Notes under the pieces: generated by a model
Seen by the model: the letters and a program-made list of their open reading frames with translations, nothing else
Database searches by the model: none
What the model was told of the DNA's origin: nothing
Program-made: the position numbers and the translations under genes
DNA from: Allobosea lathyri
GTDB lineage: Bacteria; Pseudomonadota; Alphaproteobacteria; Rhizobiales; Beijerinckiaceae
Direction: 5' to 3'
Length of the DNA stretch: 64,000 bases
NCBI RefSeq assembly: GCF_900108245.1
Contig: NZ_FNUY01000012.1
Span: 62,001 to 126,000 of the forward strand
Shown: positions 8,747-15,897 of the stretch, one piece after another
Layout of the letters: each line of letters opens with the position of its first letter
Numbering within the stretch: position 1 is the stretch's first letter

Positions 8747-9661
8747 ATGCCCGTGCCGCTGCGCGTCGAGACCATGCCGCCGGGGCCGCCGCGGCGGGAC
8801 AATGTCTTTCGAGGCATCGGGCTGATCCTGCTCACGACCTGCTTCTTCACCACGTCGGACGTCGCGTCGAAATATCTTGCCGACCATGTGCCGGCGCTGC
8901 AGATCACCTGGCTGCGCTATTGCGCGTTTCTCGCGATCATCCTCGCGATCGCCTTTCGCACGGGCAAGGCGCGGTTGCGCACGAAGCGCCCGGTGCTGCA
9001 GGTCCTGCGCGGTCTCGGCGTCGTCGCCTCCTCCATCCTGTTCGTCTCGTCGCTGAAATATCTGGCGATTGCGGATGCGACGGCGACGAGCTTCGTCACG
9101 CCGCTCTTCGTCACCGCGCTTTCCATCCCGCTGCTCGGCGAAACGGTGGGCTGGCGGCGCTGGCTGGCGACTCTGGTCGGGCTTGTGGGGGTTCTGATCG
9201 TGGTGCGTCCGGGCGGTGCCGGTTTTCAACTGGCGTCGCTGCTGCCGGTTGTCTCGGCGCTGAGCTGGGCCTTCGGGCTGATCATGACCCGCATGATGAG
9301 CACGACCGAGAACCCGATCACCACCTTGGCCTATTCGGCGATCGTCGGCTTCATCATCCTGACCGCGATGCTGCCGCTGCAATGGCAGCCGCTTTCAGGC
9401 CAGACCATCCTGATCGGCATGTTCATCGGCATCGCCTCGACCATCGGCCATTGGCTCCTGATCCTGGCCTATCGCCATGCGGATGCCTCGCTGCTGGCGC
9501 CGTTCTCTTATGCGCAGCTGCTCTGGGCCTCGCTGTTCGGGTATTTCCTGTTTGCGGTCCTGCCCGATATCTGGACGCTGGTCGGCGCGGTGATCATTGC
9601 GGGTTCGGGTCTCTACACAGCCCATCGCGAGCGCATCCGGGCACGTCTGATCAAGGCGTGA
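8747..9661 (+). CDS. DMT superfamily (EamA) transporter
   Basis: A 304-residue inner-membrane protein with about ten hydrophobic segments in two homologous EamA halves, typical of drug/metabolite exporters. The first half starts near GIGLILLTTCFFTTSDV, and the second contains LLPVVSALSWAFGLI. ATG 8747 gives MPVPLRVETM; an upstream TTG at 8723 and an ATG at 8774 are alternatives, and none has a strong ribosome site. Substrate is unknown. The gene converges on the TetR gene with a 22-base gap. Confidence 0.85.
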   Translation: MPVPLRVETMPPGPPRRDNVFRGIGLILLTTCFFTTSDVASKYLADHVPALQITWLRYCAFLAIILAIAFRTGKARLRTKRPVLQVLRGLGVVASSILFVSSLKYLAIADATATSFVTPLFVTALSIPLLGETVGWRRWLATLVGLVGVLIVVRPGGAGFQLASLLPVVSALSWAFGLIMTRMMSTTENPITTLAYSAIVGFIILTAMLPLQWQPLSGQTILIGMFIGIASTIGHWLLILAYRHADASLLAPFSYAQLLWASLFGYFLFAVLPDIWTLVGAVIIAGSGLYTAHRERIRARLIKA

Positions 9662-9683
9662 TGCTGGATCGGCGTTCCGGTTT

Positions 9684-10346
9684 TCACCGCCGCGTCGCGT
9701 AGCGCGCCAGGAACATCTCGACGGCGGAGGCCACCACCCGGGCGATCTCGGCTTCCGATGGCGGCTTGCGCACCGCATTGAACAGGCGCGGGCGCAGCAG
9801 CGTCGCCTGGCACAGGTCGAGGAACTGCACGGCCGCCAGCGCAGTATCGTCGATCTCCAGCTGGCCCTGAGCCACCTTGCGGTCGAGATAATCGGCGATG
9901 CGCCGTGCGCCCTGCATCGGCCCGTTCTCGTAGAATTCGCGGCCGAGCTCCGGCATGCGTTCGGCGACGCCGATCACGATGCGGTGAGCGCTGAGGGCGA
10001 AGTCGCTGACCAGGAGGCGCAGCAGCCGCTCGCCGAAATTCGACAGCGCATGCGCGAGATCTGGATCTTCGTCGAGCGCTTCGAAGGCGCCGCGCTTCTG
10101 GGCCTCGCGCTCACGCTCGATCAGCGCGACAAAGAGGTGCTCCTTGTCCTCGAAATACACATAAAGCGTGCCTTTCGAGACATTCGCGGCAGCAGCGATG
10201 TCGTTCATGCTGGCGGCGTCGAAGCCCCGCGCCTTGAAGACGTCCAGCGCGCCATCGAGAATCTGCCGGCGCTTGTCGGGATCGGTGCCCGCAATGCGGC
10301 GATTGCGGCGTGCCTGCTTAACGGGGGGCTCAGCAATATCGGTCAT
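9684..10346 (-). CDS. TetR-family transcriptional regulator, likely repressor of the adjacent efflux operon
   Basis: A 220-residue protein with an N-terminal TetR helix-turn-helix (about residues 47-66, MNDIAAAANVSKGTLYVYFE) and a C-terminal ligand-binding domain that resembles the TetR_C type found beside efflux pumps. It is divergent from the EmrA-like gene across a 143-base region holding three palindromes, the usual layout for a repressor that controls both itself and the pump. The ligand is unknown. ATG 10346 lies 12 bases from the first palindrome. Confidence 0.9.
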   Translation of the reverse strand: MTDIAEPPVKQARRNRRIAGTDPDKRRQILDGALDVFKARGFDAASMNDIAAAANVSKGTLYVYFEDKEHLFVALIEREREAQKRGAFEALDEDPDLAHALSNFGERLLRLLVSDFALSAHRIVIGVAERMPELGREFYENGPMQGARRIADYLDRKVAQGQLEIDDTALAAVQFLDLCQATLLRPRLFNAVRKPPSEAEIARVVASAVEMFLARYATRR

Positions 10347-10357
10347 GGTCTCTTATA

Positions 10358-10373
10358 CCCCACTCGAGTGGGG
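10358..10373. promoter_or_regulatory. 16-bp perfect palindrome next to the TetR start
   Basis: CCCCACTCGAGTGGGG is a perfect palindrome 12 bases before the TetR start codon. Its position suggests an operator for autoregulation, though its sequence differs from the other two palindromes in the same gap. Confidence 0.5.
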
Positions 10374-10387
10374 TCGCTCAAAAAATA

Positions 10388-10407
10388 ATCGAACCGGCTG
10401 GTTCGAT
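10388..10407. promoter_or_regulatory. Putative TetR operator, copy 1
   Basis: ATCGAACC and GGTTCGAT flank GGCT, giving a 20-bp palindrome. The same TCGAACC-N4-GGTTCGA core recurs 61 bases downstream, about six helical turns away. Two matching copies in a divergent TetR/efflux promoter are strong circumstantial evidence for a repressor site. Confidence 0.7.
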
Positions 10408-10449
10408 TTCACTTGATATGCGTCATCGGCAGAGCTATTTCAACTGAAA

Positions 10450-10467
10450 TCGAACCCGCTGGTTCGA
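10450..10467. promoter_or_regulatory. Putative TetR operator, copy 2
   Basis: TCGAACC (10450-10456), CGCT, then GGTTCGA (10461-10467): the second copy of the operator core, ending 22 bases before the EmrA-like start codon, where binding would block transcription of the efflux operon. Confidence 0.7.
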
Positions 10468-10489
10468 ATTCAATTCGTCAGGACCTATC

Positions 10490-11689
10490 ATGTCTGCCGA
10501 GAGCATCCCCGATACTCAGCCTCGTCGCGACCGGCTGAAGCTGGTCGACCCGACCCTGGAGACCGCGCAGCCTCCGGCTCACGCGCGCCAGAAGGATGAC
10601 CGTCCAGCCGAAGCGGCCGAGAAGCCCGCCCAGCCCGCTGGCAAGCGCAGCGGCCTGCGCCGTGCCGGCCTGATGCTGCTCGCGACGGCTGCGGTGGGAA
10701 CCGGCCTCTGGTTCGGCGTCGACTGGTGGCGCAATGGCCGCTTCATCGTCTCGACCGACGACGCTTATGTCGGCGCGGAGATGGCGACGATCTCGGCCAA
10801 GCTCGCTGCCAATATCGCAACGATCTCCGTGACCCAGAACCAGGAGGTCAAGGCCGGGCAGCCGCTGGTCGCGCTCGACGATGGCGATTGGCGCATCGCG
10901 CTTGACAGCGCCAGGGCCAAGAGCGCCACTGCCGCCGCCACGCTGCTGCGTATCGACAGCCAGATCGAGTCCGGCCGGGCCAGCCTGCTGCAGGCCCAGG
11001 CTCAGCAGAATTCGGCGCAGGCCGATGTGACGCGGACCATCGCCGATTTCGACCGCGCCAACAGCCTCGCCGCCAAATCCTATGGCTCGCAGGCGACCCT
11101 GGATGCCGCCACCGCCGCTCGCGACCGGGCGCGCGCGGCGCTCGTCAGCTCGCAGGCCGGCGTCACCGCCGCGCAAGCCAATATCGAAGTGCTCAAGGCC
11201 CAGCGCAACGAAGCCGCACGCCAGGCCGACGAGCTCAAGGTCGCCGAACAGAAGGCCGAGCGCGATCTGACCTTCACCAGGGTCGCCGCGCCGATCGACG
11301 GGCTCATCGCCAACACCAATGTCCAGCTGGGCGATCTCGTCAGCGCCGGCAAACGGCTGATGTCGATCGTTCCGCTCGACAAGGTCTATGTCGATGCGAA
11401 TTTCAAGGAGACGCAGGTCGGCCCGCTGAAGATCGGCGACAAGGCCACGATCACGGTCGACGCGCTGCCGGATCAGGTGTTCAAGGGCACCGTCAGCGGC
11501 ATCGCCGGTGGCACCGGCTCGGTCTTCACGCTGCTGCCGCCCGACAATGCGACCGGCAATTTCACCAAGATCGTCCAGCGGGTGCCGGTGCGTATCGCGC
11601 TCGATCCTGAATCGGCTGGCAAGCACGTCTTGCGGCCCGGCATGTCGGTCGTCGTCAAGATCGATCCGCGCGCCGCCGCACAGCACTGA
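10490..11689 (+). CDS. EmrA/HlyD-type membrane fusion protein of an efflux system
   Basis: A 399-residue periplasmic adaptor anchored by one membrane segment (AGLMLLATAAVGTGLWFGV, about residues 57-76). The N-terminal biotinyl-lipoyl half-motif (VSTDDAYVGAEMATISAKL) is followed by a long alpha-helical hairpin rich in Ala and Gln (about 140-260) and by the second half-motif (RVAAPIDGLIANTNVQLGD). It would link the inner-membrane pump encoded 22 bases downstream to an outer-membrane channel, for which no gene is adjacent. Divergent from the TetR gene and preceded by its putative operators. Confidence 0.92.
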   Translation: MSAESIPDTQPRRDRLKLVDPTLETAQPPAHARQKDDRPAEAAEKPAQPAGKRSGLRRAGLMLLATAAVGTGLWFGVDWWRNGRFIVSTDDAYVGAEMATISAKLAANIATISVTQNQEVKAGQPLVALDDGDWRIALDSARAKSATAAATLLRIDSQIESGRASLLQAQAQQNSAQADVTRTIADFDRANSLAAKSYGSQATLDAATAARDRARAALVSSQAGVTAAQANIEVLKAQRNEAARQADELKVAEQKAERDLTFTRVAAPIDGLIANTNVQLGDLVSAGKRLMSIVPLDKVYVDANFKETQVGPLKIGDKATITVDALPDQVFKGTVSGIAGGTGSVFTLLPPDNATGNFTKIVQRVPVRIALDPESAGKHVLRPGMSVVVKIDPRAAAQH

Positions 11690-11711
11690 GCGCCCTCCAA
11701 AGGAGGCCGTC

Positions 11712-13295
11712 ATGGCCACCGCCACCCTGACCAGCGCAGCCGGCGTTCCGCCGGCCGAGGACGCTATTCCGAGGCGCCGGATCTTCGCGTTCATCGCGAT
11801 GGTCTTCGGCATGTTCATGGCGATCCTGGACATCCAGATCGTCTCGGCCTCGCTGGCCGAGATTCAGGCCGGCCTGTCGGCTTCGTCGGACGAGATTGCC
11901 TGGGTCCAGACAGCCTATCTGATCGCCGAAGTGATCATGATCCCGCTATCGGGCTATCTGAGCCGGGCGCTCTCGACGCGGGTCTTCTTCTCGATTGCGG
12001 CCGGTGGATTCACCATCGCCAGCATCCTGTGCGCGACATCGTCCTCGATCAACGAGATGATCCTGTGGCGCGCGGTCCAGGGCTTCATCGGCGGCGGCAT
12101 GATTCCCGGCGTCTTCGCGGCCGCCTTCACTATCTTTCCGGCTTCGAAGCGGCCGATCGTCTCGCCGATCATCGGGCTCGTCGCGACGCTGGCCCCGACC
12201 ATCGGCCCCACCGTTGGCGGCTATCTCAGCCATGCCTTTTCCTGGCACTGGCTCTTCCTGGTCAATGTCGTTCCGGGCATCTGCGTCACGATCGCGGCCT
12301 GGACCCTGATCGATTTTGACAAGCCTCAGGCCGGGCTCCTGAAGCGCTTCGACTGGCTGGGCCTCGCCGGCATGGCGGCCTTCCTTGGCAGTCTCGAATA
12401 TGTGCTGGAGGAAGGCACGCGGCTCGACTGGTTCGAGAGCCATGAGATCGTGTTCTTCTCGTTCGTCATGGTCGCGGGCGCCGTGCTGTTCTTCTGGCGG
12501 GCGCTGACGCGCGACGATCCGCTGGTCGATCTGCGCGCCTTCTCGGATCGCAACTTCGCCTTCGGCTCGCTGTTCTCGTTTTGCATGGGCATCGGGCTTT
12601 ATGGGCTGACCTATCTCTACCCCGTCTATCTCGGGCGCATCCGCGGCTATGACGCGCTGATGATTGGCGAGACCATGTTCGTCACCGGCCTGTGCATGTT
12701 CCTGACGGCGCCGATCGCGGGCAAGCTTTCGCAGAAGATCGACCCGCGCATTCAGATGATGATCGGCTTCGCCGGTTTTGCGCTGGGCACCTATATCGCG
12801 ACTGGAATCACCGCCGATTGGGATTTCCACGAGCTCCTGATTCCGCAGATCCTGCGCGGCGTCTCGCTGATGCTGTGCATGGTGCCGATCAACAATCTCG
12901 CGCTCGGCACGCTGCCGCCGCACCAGCTCAAGAACGCGTCGGGCCTCTATAACCTGACCCGCAATCTCGGCGGCGCGGTGGGGCTGGCCGTGATCAACAC
13001 GATGCTGAATACGCGGACCGACCTGCACATCACGCGGCTGCATGAAGCAGTCTCCGCCGGCCGCCAGATCGCGGAGGAGAACCTTGCGTCGATGATGCAG
13101 CGCTTCGCCGGTTACGGCGATGCCGCCGAGTCGATGGCGCTGGCCCTGCTGAATCAGCGCGCTCACAAGCAGGCGCTGATCATGGCCTTCGGCGATGTCT
13201 TCCTCGCTCTGACCGTGATCTTCGGCAGCCTCGTGCTGCTGGCGCTGTTCATGCGCAAGCCGCCAGCGGCGGCTCCGGCAGGGGCGGGACACTGA
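11712..13295 (+). CDS. EmrB/QacA-type MFS drug exporter (DHA2 family)
   Basis: A 527-residue inner-membrane proton-driven exporter with about 14 membrane segments. Family features include MAILDIQIVSASLAEIQAGL near TM1, the WVQTAYLIAEVIMIPLSGYL region, and motif-C-like PTIGPTVGGYL. AGGAGG lies six bases before ATG 11712, which fixes the start; longer in-frame starts lie inside the EmrA-like gene. It forms an operon with that gene and is probably induced when the TetR regulator binds a drug or toxic metabolite. Confidence 0.93.
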   Translation: MATATLTSAAGVPPAEDAIPRRRIFAFIAMVFGMFMAILDIQIVSASLAEIQAGLSASSDEIAWVQTAYLIAEVIMIPLSGYLSRALSTRVFFSIAAGGFTIASILCATSSSINEMILWRAVQGFIGGGMIPGVFAAAFTIFPASKRPIVSPIIGLVATLAPTIGPTVGGYLSHAFSWHWLFLVNVVPGICVTIAAWTLIDFDKPQAGLLKRFDWLGLAGMAAFLGSLEYVLEEGTRLDWFESHEIVFFSFVMVAGAVLFFWRALTRDDPLVDLRAFSDRNFAFGSLFSFCMGIGLYGLTYLYPVYLGRIRGYDALMIGETMFVTGLCMFLTAPIAGKLSQKIDPRIQMMIGFAGFALGTYIATGITADWDFHELLIPQILRGVSLMLCMVPINNLALGTLPPHQLKNASGLYNLTRNLGGAVGLAVINTMLNTRTDLHITRLHEAVSAGRQIAEENLASMMQRFAGYGDAAESMALALLNQRAHKQALIMAFGDVFLALTVIFGSLVLLALFMRKPPAAAPAGAGH

Positions 13296-13384
13296 CGCAA
13301 GCTGGGGACGACTGACGTCATGTCGCACCCGCGAAGATTGACATTGGACTGCCTTTGCGACAAATATAACAACAATATCAGTAG

Positions 13385-13401
13385 TTTAGATATTTTCTAA
13401 A
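13385..13401 (+). promoter_or_regulatory. Irr/ICE-like iron-control box upstream of irr
   Basis: TTTAGATATTTTCTAAA fits the rhizobial iron-control element TTTAGAA-N3-TTCTAAA (from memory) with one mismatch, and extends to a perfect 7-bp inverted repeat (GTTTAGA 13384-13390 and TCTAAAC 13396-13402). It lies 41 bases before the irr start and suggests autoregulation. RirA or another Fur-type protein could also bind an AT-rich palindrome like this. Confidence 0.7.
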
Positions 13402-13442
13402 CTGCGTGGCCGGGGGAACCGGTATTGTTGGAAGGCGTTTTG

Positions 13443-13976
13443 ATGAGCGTTTTGTCCGTCAAGGATCAGGATCAGCCCCGCGTCGCCGCGGACCATATTC
13501 CGTGGCCGCAGAAAAGCCCGACATCCTGCCCGATCAGCGCGGTCAAAGCGCGCCTGCGCACTGCGGGCCTGCGCCCGACACGCCAGCGCATGGCTCTGGG
13601 CTGGCTGCTCTTCGCCAAGGGCGACCGCCATGTCAGCGCCGAGATGCTGTACGAAGAGGCCATTCGCGCCCGCGAGCCGCTCTCGCTGGCAACGGTCTAC
13701 AACACGCTGCGCCAGTTCTCGGAAGCCGGTCTGCTGCGCCAGGTGTCGGTCTCCGGTCCGAAGACTTTCTTCGACACCAATGTCTCCGAGCACCATCATT
13801 TCTACAATGAGGATGATGAGACGGTCGTCGATATTCCCGGCTCGACCATCCAGGTCGCCGGCCTGCCGGATGCGCCCGAGGGCATGATGATTTCCTCGGT
13901 CGAGGTCATCGTGCGCCTGCGCCGCCTGGACGGCGAGGAGGTCGAGACCAAGCGCGTTGTGAGCCACCACGCGTGA
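13443..13976 (+). CDS. irr: Iron response regulator Irr (Fur family, heme-responsive)
   Basis: A 177-residue Fur-superfamily regulator that controls heme synthesis and iron genes according to heme status. With ATG 13443 as start, the Cys-Pro heme-regulatory motif falls at residues 29-30 and the His triplet (SEHHHFYNED) at 117-119, the positions I recall for Bradyrhizobium Irr; this supports the start choice. GGAAGG precedes it by 8 bases. The DNA-binding part is about residues 33-100 (TRQRMALGWLL, LATVYNTLRQF). An ICE-like box lies upstream, and the stop overlaps the bfd start by 4 bases. Confidence 0.92.
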   Translation: MSVLSVKDQDQPRVAADHIPWPQKSPTSCPISAVKARLRTAGLRPTRQRMALGWLLFAKGDRHVSAEMLYEEAIRAREPLSLATVYNTLRQFSEAGLLRQVSVSGPKTFFDTNVSEHHHFYNEDDETVVDIPGSTIQVAGLPDAPEGMMISSVEVIVRLRRLDGEEVETKRVVSHHA

Positions 13977-14260
13977 TCGTCTGTTCCTGCAACGTCATTT
14001 CCTGCACGCAGATCAGGGGCACCATCGCTCCTGACGGCAGCGGACCTGTGACGGCCGGGCAGGCTTATGACTGCCTCGGCTGCAGCCCCGATTGCGGGCG
14101 CTGCGCCCGAGAGGTGCGGGCGATCCTGGCGGAAGCCCGCGCGGCCTGCATGACGCAGTGCGGCAGCTGCGCCAGCCGCGACATCGAATGCGCGGTGCAT
14201 GTCTCCGTCGGGCATATGCTGGACGGTCTCGATCTGTCCGAGGACCGCGCTGCAGCCTGA
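13973..14260 (+). CDS. bfd: Bacterioferritin-associated ferredoxin, cysteine-rich form
   Basis: A 95-residue [2Fe-2S] protein thought to pass electrons to bacterioferritin so that stored iron can be released. The start is GTG 13973, overlapping the irr stop in GTGA, so translation is coupled. Canonical Bfd ligands correspond to C4, C6, C41 and C44 (CSC and DCGRC). There are eleven cysteines in all (also 11, 34, 37, 59, 63, 66, 73), including a C-terminal C-x3-C-x2-C-x6-C group not present in the 64-residue E. coli protein. The extra cysteines may bind another metal or be a lineage feature. bfr follows 105 bases downstream. Confidence 0.85.
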   Translation: MIVCSCNVISCTQIRGTIAPDGSGPVTAGQAYDCLGCSPDCGRCAREVRAILAEARAACMTQCGSCASRDIECAVHVSVGHMLDGLDLSEDRAAA

Positions 14261-14324
14261 CACGTTGCGCGCGAAAATCGTCGGCCGGTCGTCTTTTTCG
14301 CTTCCCTTCGAGTCGACCTCCCCA

Positions 14325-14347
14325 TACATTAGGATCATTCTAATGTA
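14325..14347 (+). promoter_or_regulatory. Irr/ICE-like box upstream of bfr
   Basis: Perfect 8-bp arms TACATTAG (14325-14332) and CTAATGTA (14340-14347). The core TTAGGATCATTCTAA (14329-14343) differs at one position from the inner part of TTTAGAA-N3-TTCTAAA. It lies 18 bases before the bfr start. Irr is known to repress or activate iron-storage genes in rhizobia, so a site here is coherent. Confidence 0.7.
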
Positions 14348-14365
14348 GTGCCAAGGAGCGCGGCC

Positions 14366-14851
14366 ATGAAGGGTGACAAGAAAGTCATCGAATATCTCAA
14401 CCGGGGGCTTCGCTCGGAGCTGACCGCGATCAACCAGTATTGGCTGCATTACCGGATCCTCGACAATTGGGGTCTGAAGGAGATGGCCAAGACCTGGAAG
14501 AAGGAATCGATCGAGGAGATGGTCCATGCCGACCGCTTCGTCGACCGCATCCTCTTCCTCGAAGGCTTCCCCAACATGCAGACGCTCGATCCGCTGCGGA
14601 TCGGCGAGAACGTCAAGGAAGTGATCGAGGCCGATCTCAAGGCCGAGCTCGAAGCGCGCTCGCTTTACCAGGAGGCCGCCGGCTATTGCCGCGAGGTTGC
14701 CGATTATCCGACCGAAGAGCTGTTCAAGGCCCTGATGAAGGATGAGGAAGGCCATATCGACTTCCTGGAGACGCAGCTCGAGCTGATCCAGCGCATCGGC
14801 CTGGAACTTTATACGCAGAAGCATATGGGCGGGCTCGAGAGCGACCACTAA
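14366..14851 (+). CDS. bfr: Bacterioferritin
   Basis: A 161-residue iron-storage protein forming 24-mer cages with heme between dimers. With ATG 14366 (CAAGGAG 9 bases upstream) the ferroxidase ligands fall at the canonical numbers E18, E51, H54, E94, E127 and H130, and the heme-axial Met is M52 in EEMVHADR. All are present, so it should be catalytically active. It is near irr and bfd but has its own Irr-like box, so it is probably controlled separately within the iron module. A strong terminator follows. Confidence 0.95.
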   Translation: MKGDKKVIEYLNRGLRSELTAINQYWLHYRILDNWGLKEMAKTWKKESIEEMVHADRFVDRILFLEGFPNMQTLDPLRIGENVKEVIEADLKAELEARSLYQEAAGYCREVADYPTEELFKALMKDEEGHIDFLETQLELIQRIGLELYTQKHMGGLESDH

Positions 14852-14877
14852 GCCTTTTCGCGACTGTCGGCTTATCG

Positions 14878-14911
14878 CGCCGGATCTGCCAGGCAGATCC
14901 GGCGTTTTATT
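14878..14911 (+). terminator. Rho-independent terminator after bfr
   Basis: CGCCGGATCTGCC (14878-14890) and GGCAGATCCGGCG (14892-14904) are perfect 13-base complements followed by TTTTATT. It lies 27 bases past the bfr stop. Confidence 0.9.
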
Positions 14912-14953
14912 TTGCGATGCCCATCGAGGCGAGGCTCAAGGCCCGGCAGGGTA

Positions 14954-15097
14954 TCAGCGCCGGGCGGCCGGATCGGGCCCGCCCGTCGTATAGCCGCGTA
15001 GACGCGCATAGCTCGTGACCTGCTCCGGCGTCTCGCTAAGGGGCGATCTGCCACCGAAGGGCCAGTGGCATCGCCTGGCGTCCGAGATCGGCGTCAC
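14954..15097 (-). CDS. Possible 47-aa protein (weak)
   Basis: A GTG-started minus-strand frame of 47 residues containing CHWPFGGRSPLSETPEQV and ending SYARLRGYTTGGPDPAARR. Its composition is more protein-like than most antisense frames, and the C-terminus reads naturally. It overlaps the plus-strand regulator-like fragment at 15012-15149, so at most one of the two is probably functional. No ribosome site is evident. Confidence 0.22.
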   Translation of the reverse strand: MTPISDARRCHWPFGGRSPLSETPEQVTSYARLRGYTTGGPDPAARR

Positions 15098-15149
15098 GTC
15101 GGAGGCGCTCTATCGAGAGCTTGCACGGCGCCGGCGACAGCACCCCTGA
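15012..15149 (+). pseudogene. Remnant resembling the C-terminal HTH of a Crp/Fnr-type regulator
   Basis: A 45-codon open stretch containing LPPKGQWHRLASEIGVTSEA followed by LYRELARRRR, which resembles the recognition-helix end of Crp/Fnr-like regulators. An in-frame TAG at 15009-15011 stops it upstream, and no N-terminal cyclic-nucleotide-type domain is visible between here and bfr. It looks like a decayed tail. The match is from memory of the family and is short. Confidence 0.35.
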
Positions 15150-15256
15150 CATGCTGGTCGTGGAAGCGGCGTAGCTCACAAGGCCTGATCGAGGGTCTTG
15201 CGCTGGAAGACGAAGGCGTGTTGGAACGGCAGCGAACACCAGGGAGCCAAGGCGTC

Positions 15257-15799
15257 ATGACCCCGACAATTGCCGCTGTTTGCGCTGGCGCGGGGCATCG
15301 CTTCAGCAAGCCTCCCTTATTGTCTATCCGCCTGCTGGAGGGGCTCGGCGTCGAGGGCGACGCGCATTGCGGCGTGACGGTGAAGCATCGCTCGCGCGTC
15401 AGGGTCGATCCGACACAGCCGAATCTGCGGCAGGTCCATCTGCTTCACGCCGAATTGCTGGACGAGCTGAACGCGAAAGGCTTCTCGGTTGCGCCCGGCG
15501 CGATGGGCGAGAATGTGCTGACACGCGGTCTCGACCTGCTCGCTTTGCCGGTCGGTGCACGATTGCATCTGGGCGCGACGGCGCTGGTGGAAATCACGGG
15601 CCTGCGCAACCCATGTGCCCAGATCGAATCATTTCAGCCGGGATTACTTGCCGCCGTGGTCGGACGCGATGCCCAGGGCCGGATCATCCGCAAGGCCGGC
15701 ATCATGGGGATCGTGCTGGCAGGGGGCGATATCGGTCCCGGTGACGCGATCGGACTGACGCTGCCGCCAGAGCCGCATCGCGCGCTCGACAGGGTCTGA
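15257..15799 (+). CDS. MOSC domain-containing protein
   Basis: A 180-residue protein of the MOSC (Moco sulfurase C-terminal) family, close to YiiM/YuaD-type single-domain members. The conserved Cys lies in GLRNPCAQIESF, the usual MOSC signature, and VHLLHAELLDEL and GAMGENVLTRGLDL fit the fold. MOSC proteins handle sulfur or molybdenum cofactor chemistry; the substrate here is unknown. ATG 15257 follows AGGGAG; longer starts run into the low-complexity region upstream. A bidirectional terminator follows. Confidence 0.85.
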   Translation: MTPTIAAVCAGAGHRFSKPPLLSIRLLEGLGVEGDAHCGVTVKHRSRVRVDPTQPNLRQVHLLHAELLDELNAKGFSVAPGAMGENVLTRGLDLLALPVGARLHLGATALVEITGLRNPCAQIESFQPGLLAAVVGRDAQGRIIRKAGIMGIVLAGGDIGPGDAIGLTLPPEPHRALDRV

Positions 15800-15822
15800 C
15801 GGCGGGCGGCCACTGCTCCCAC

Positions 15823-15850
15823 AAAAAAGGCCCGCCAGTGGCGGGCCTTT
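15823..15850. terminator. Bidirectional terminator between MOSC and cold-shock genes
   Basis: AAAGGCCCGCC (15826-15836) and GGCGGGCCTTT (15840-15850) form an 11-bp stem with a 3-base loop. The A-run on the left gives a T-run for minus-strand transcripts, and TTTAT follows on the plus strand. It lies between convergent genes. Confidence 0.85.
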
Positions 15851-15897
15851 ATCTTGTAAGGCAGCTCAGATCCTGGAAGGCAACTCAGGCCGTTGCT

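Noticed and set aside
11946..13328. 460-codon minus-strand open frame opposite the EmrB-type exporter
   Set aside because: Antisense shadow of a transporter with clear membrane segments.
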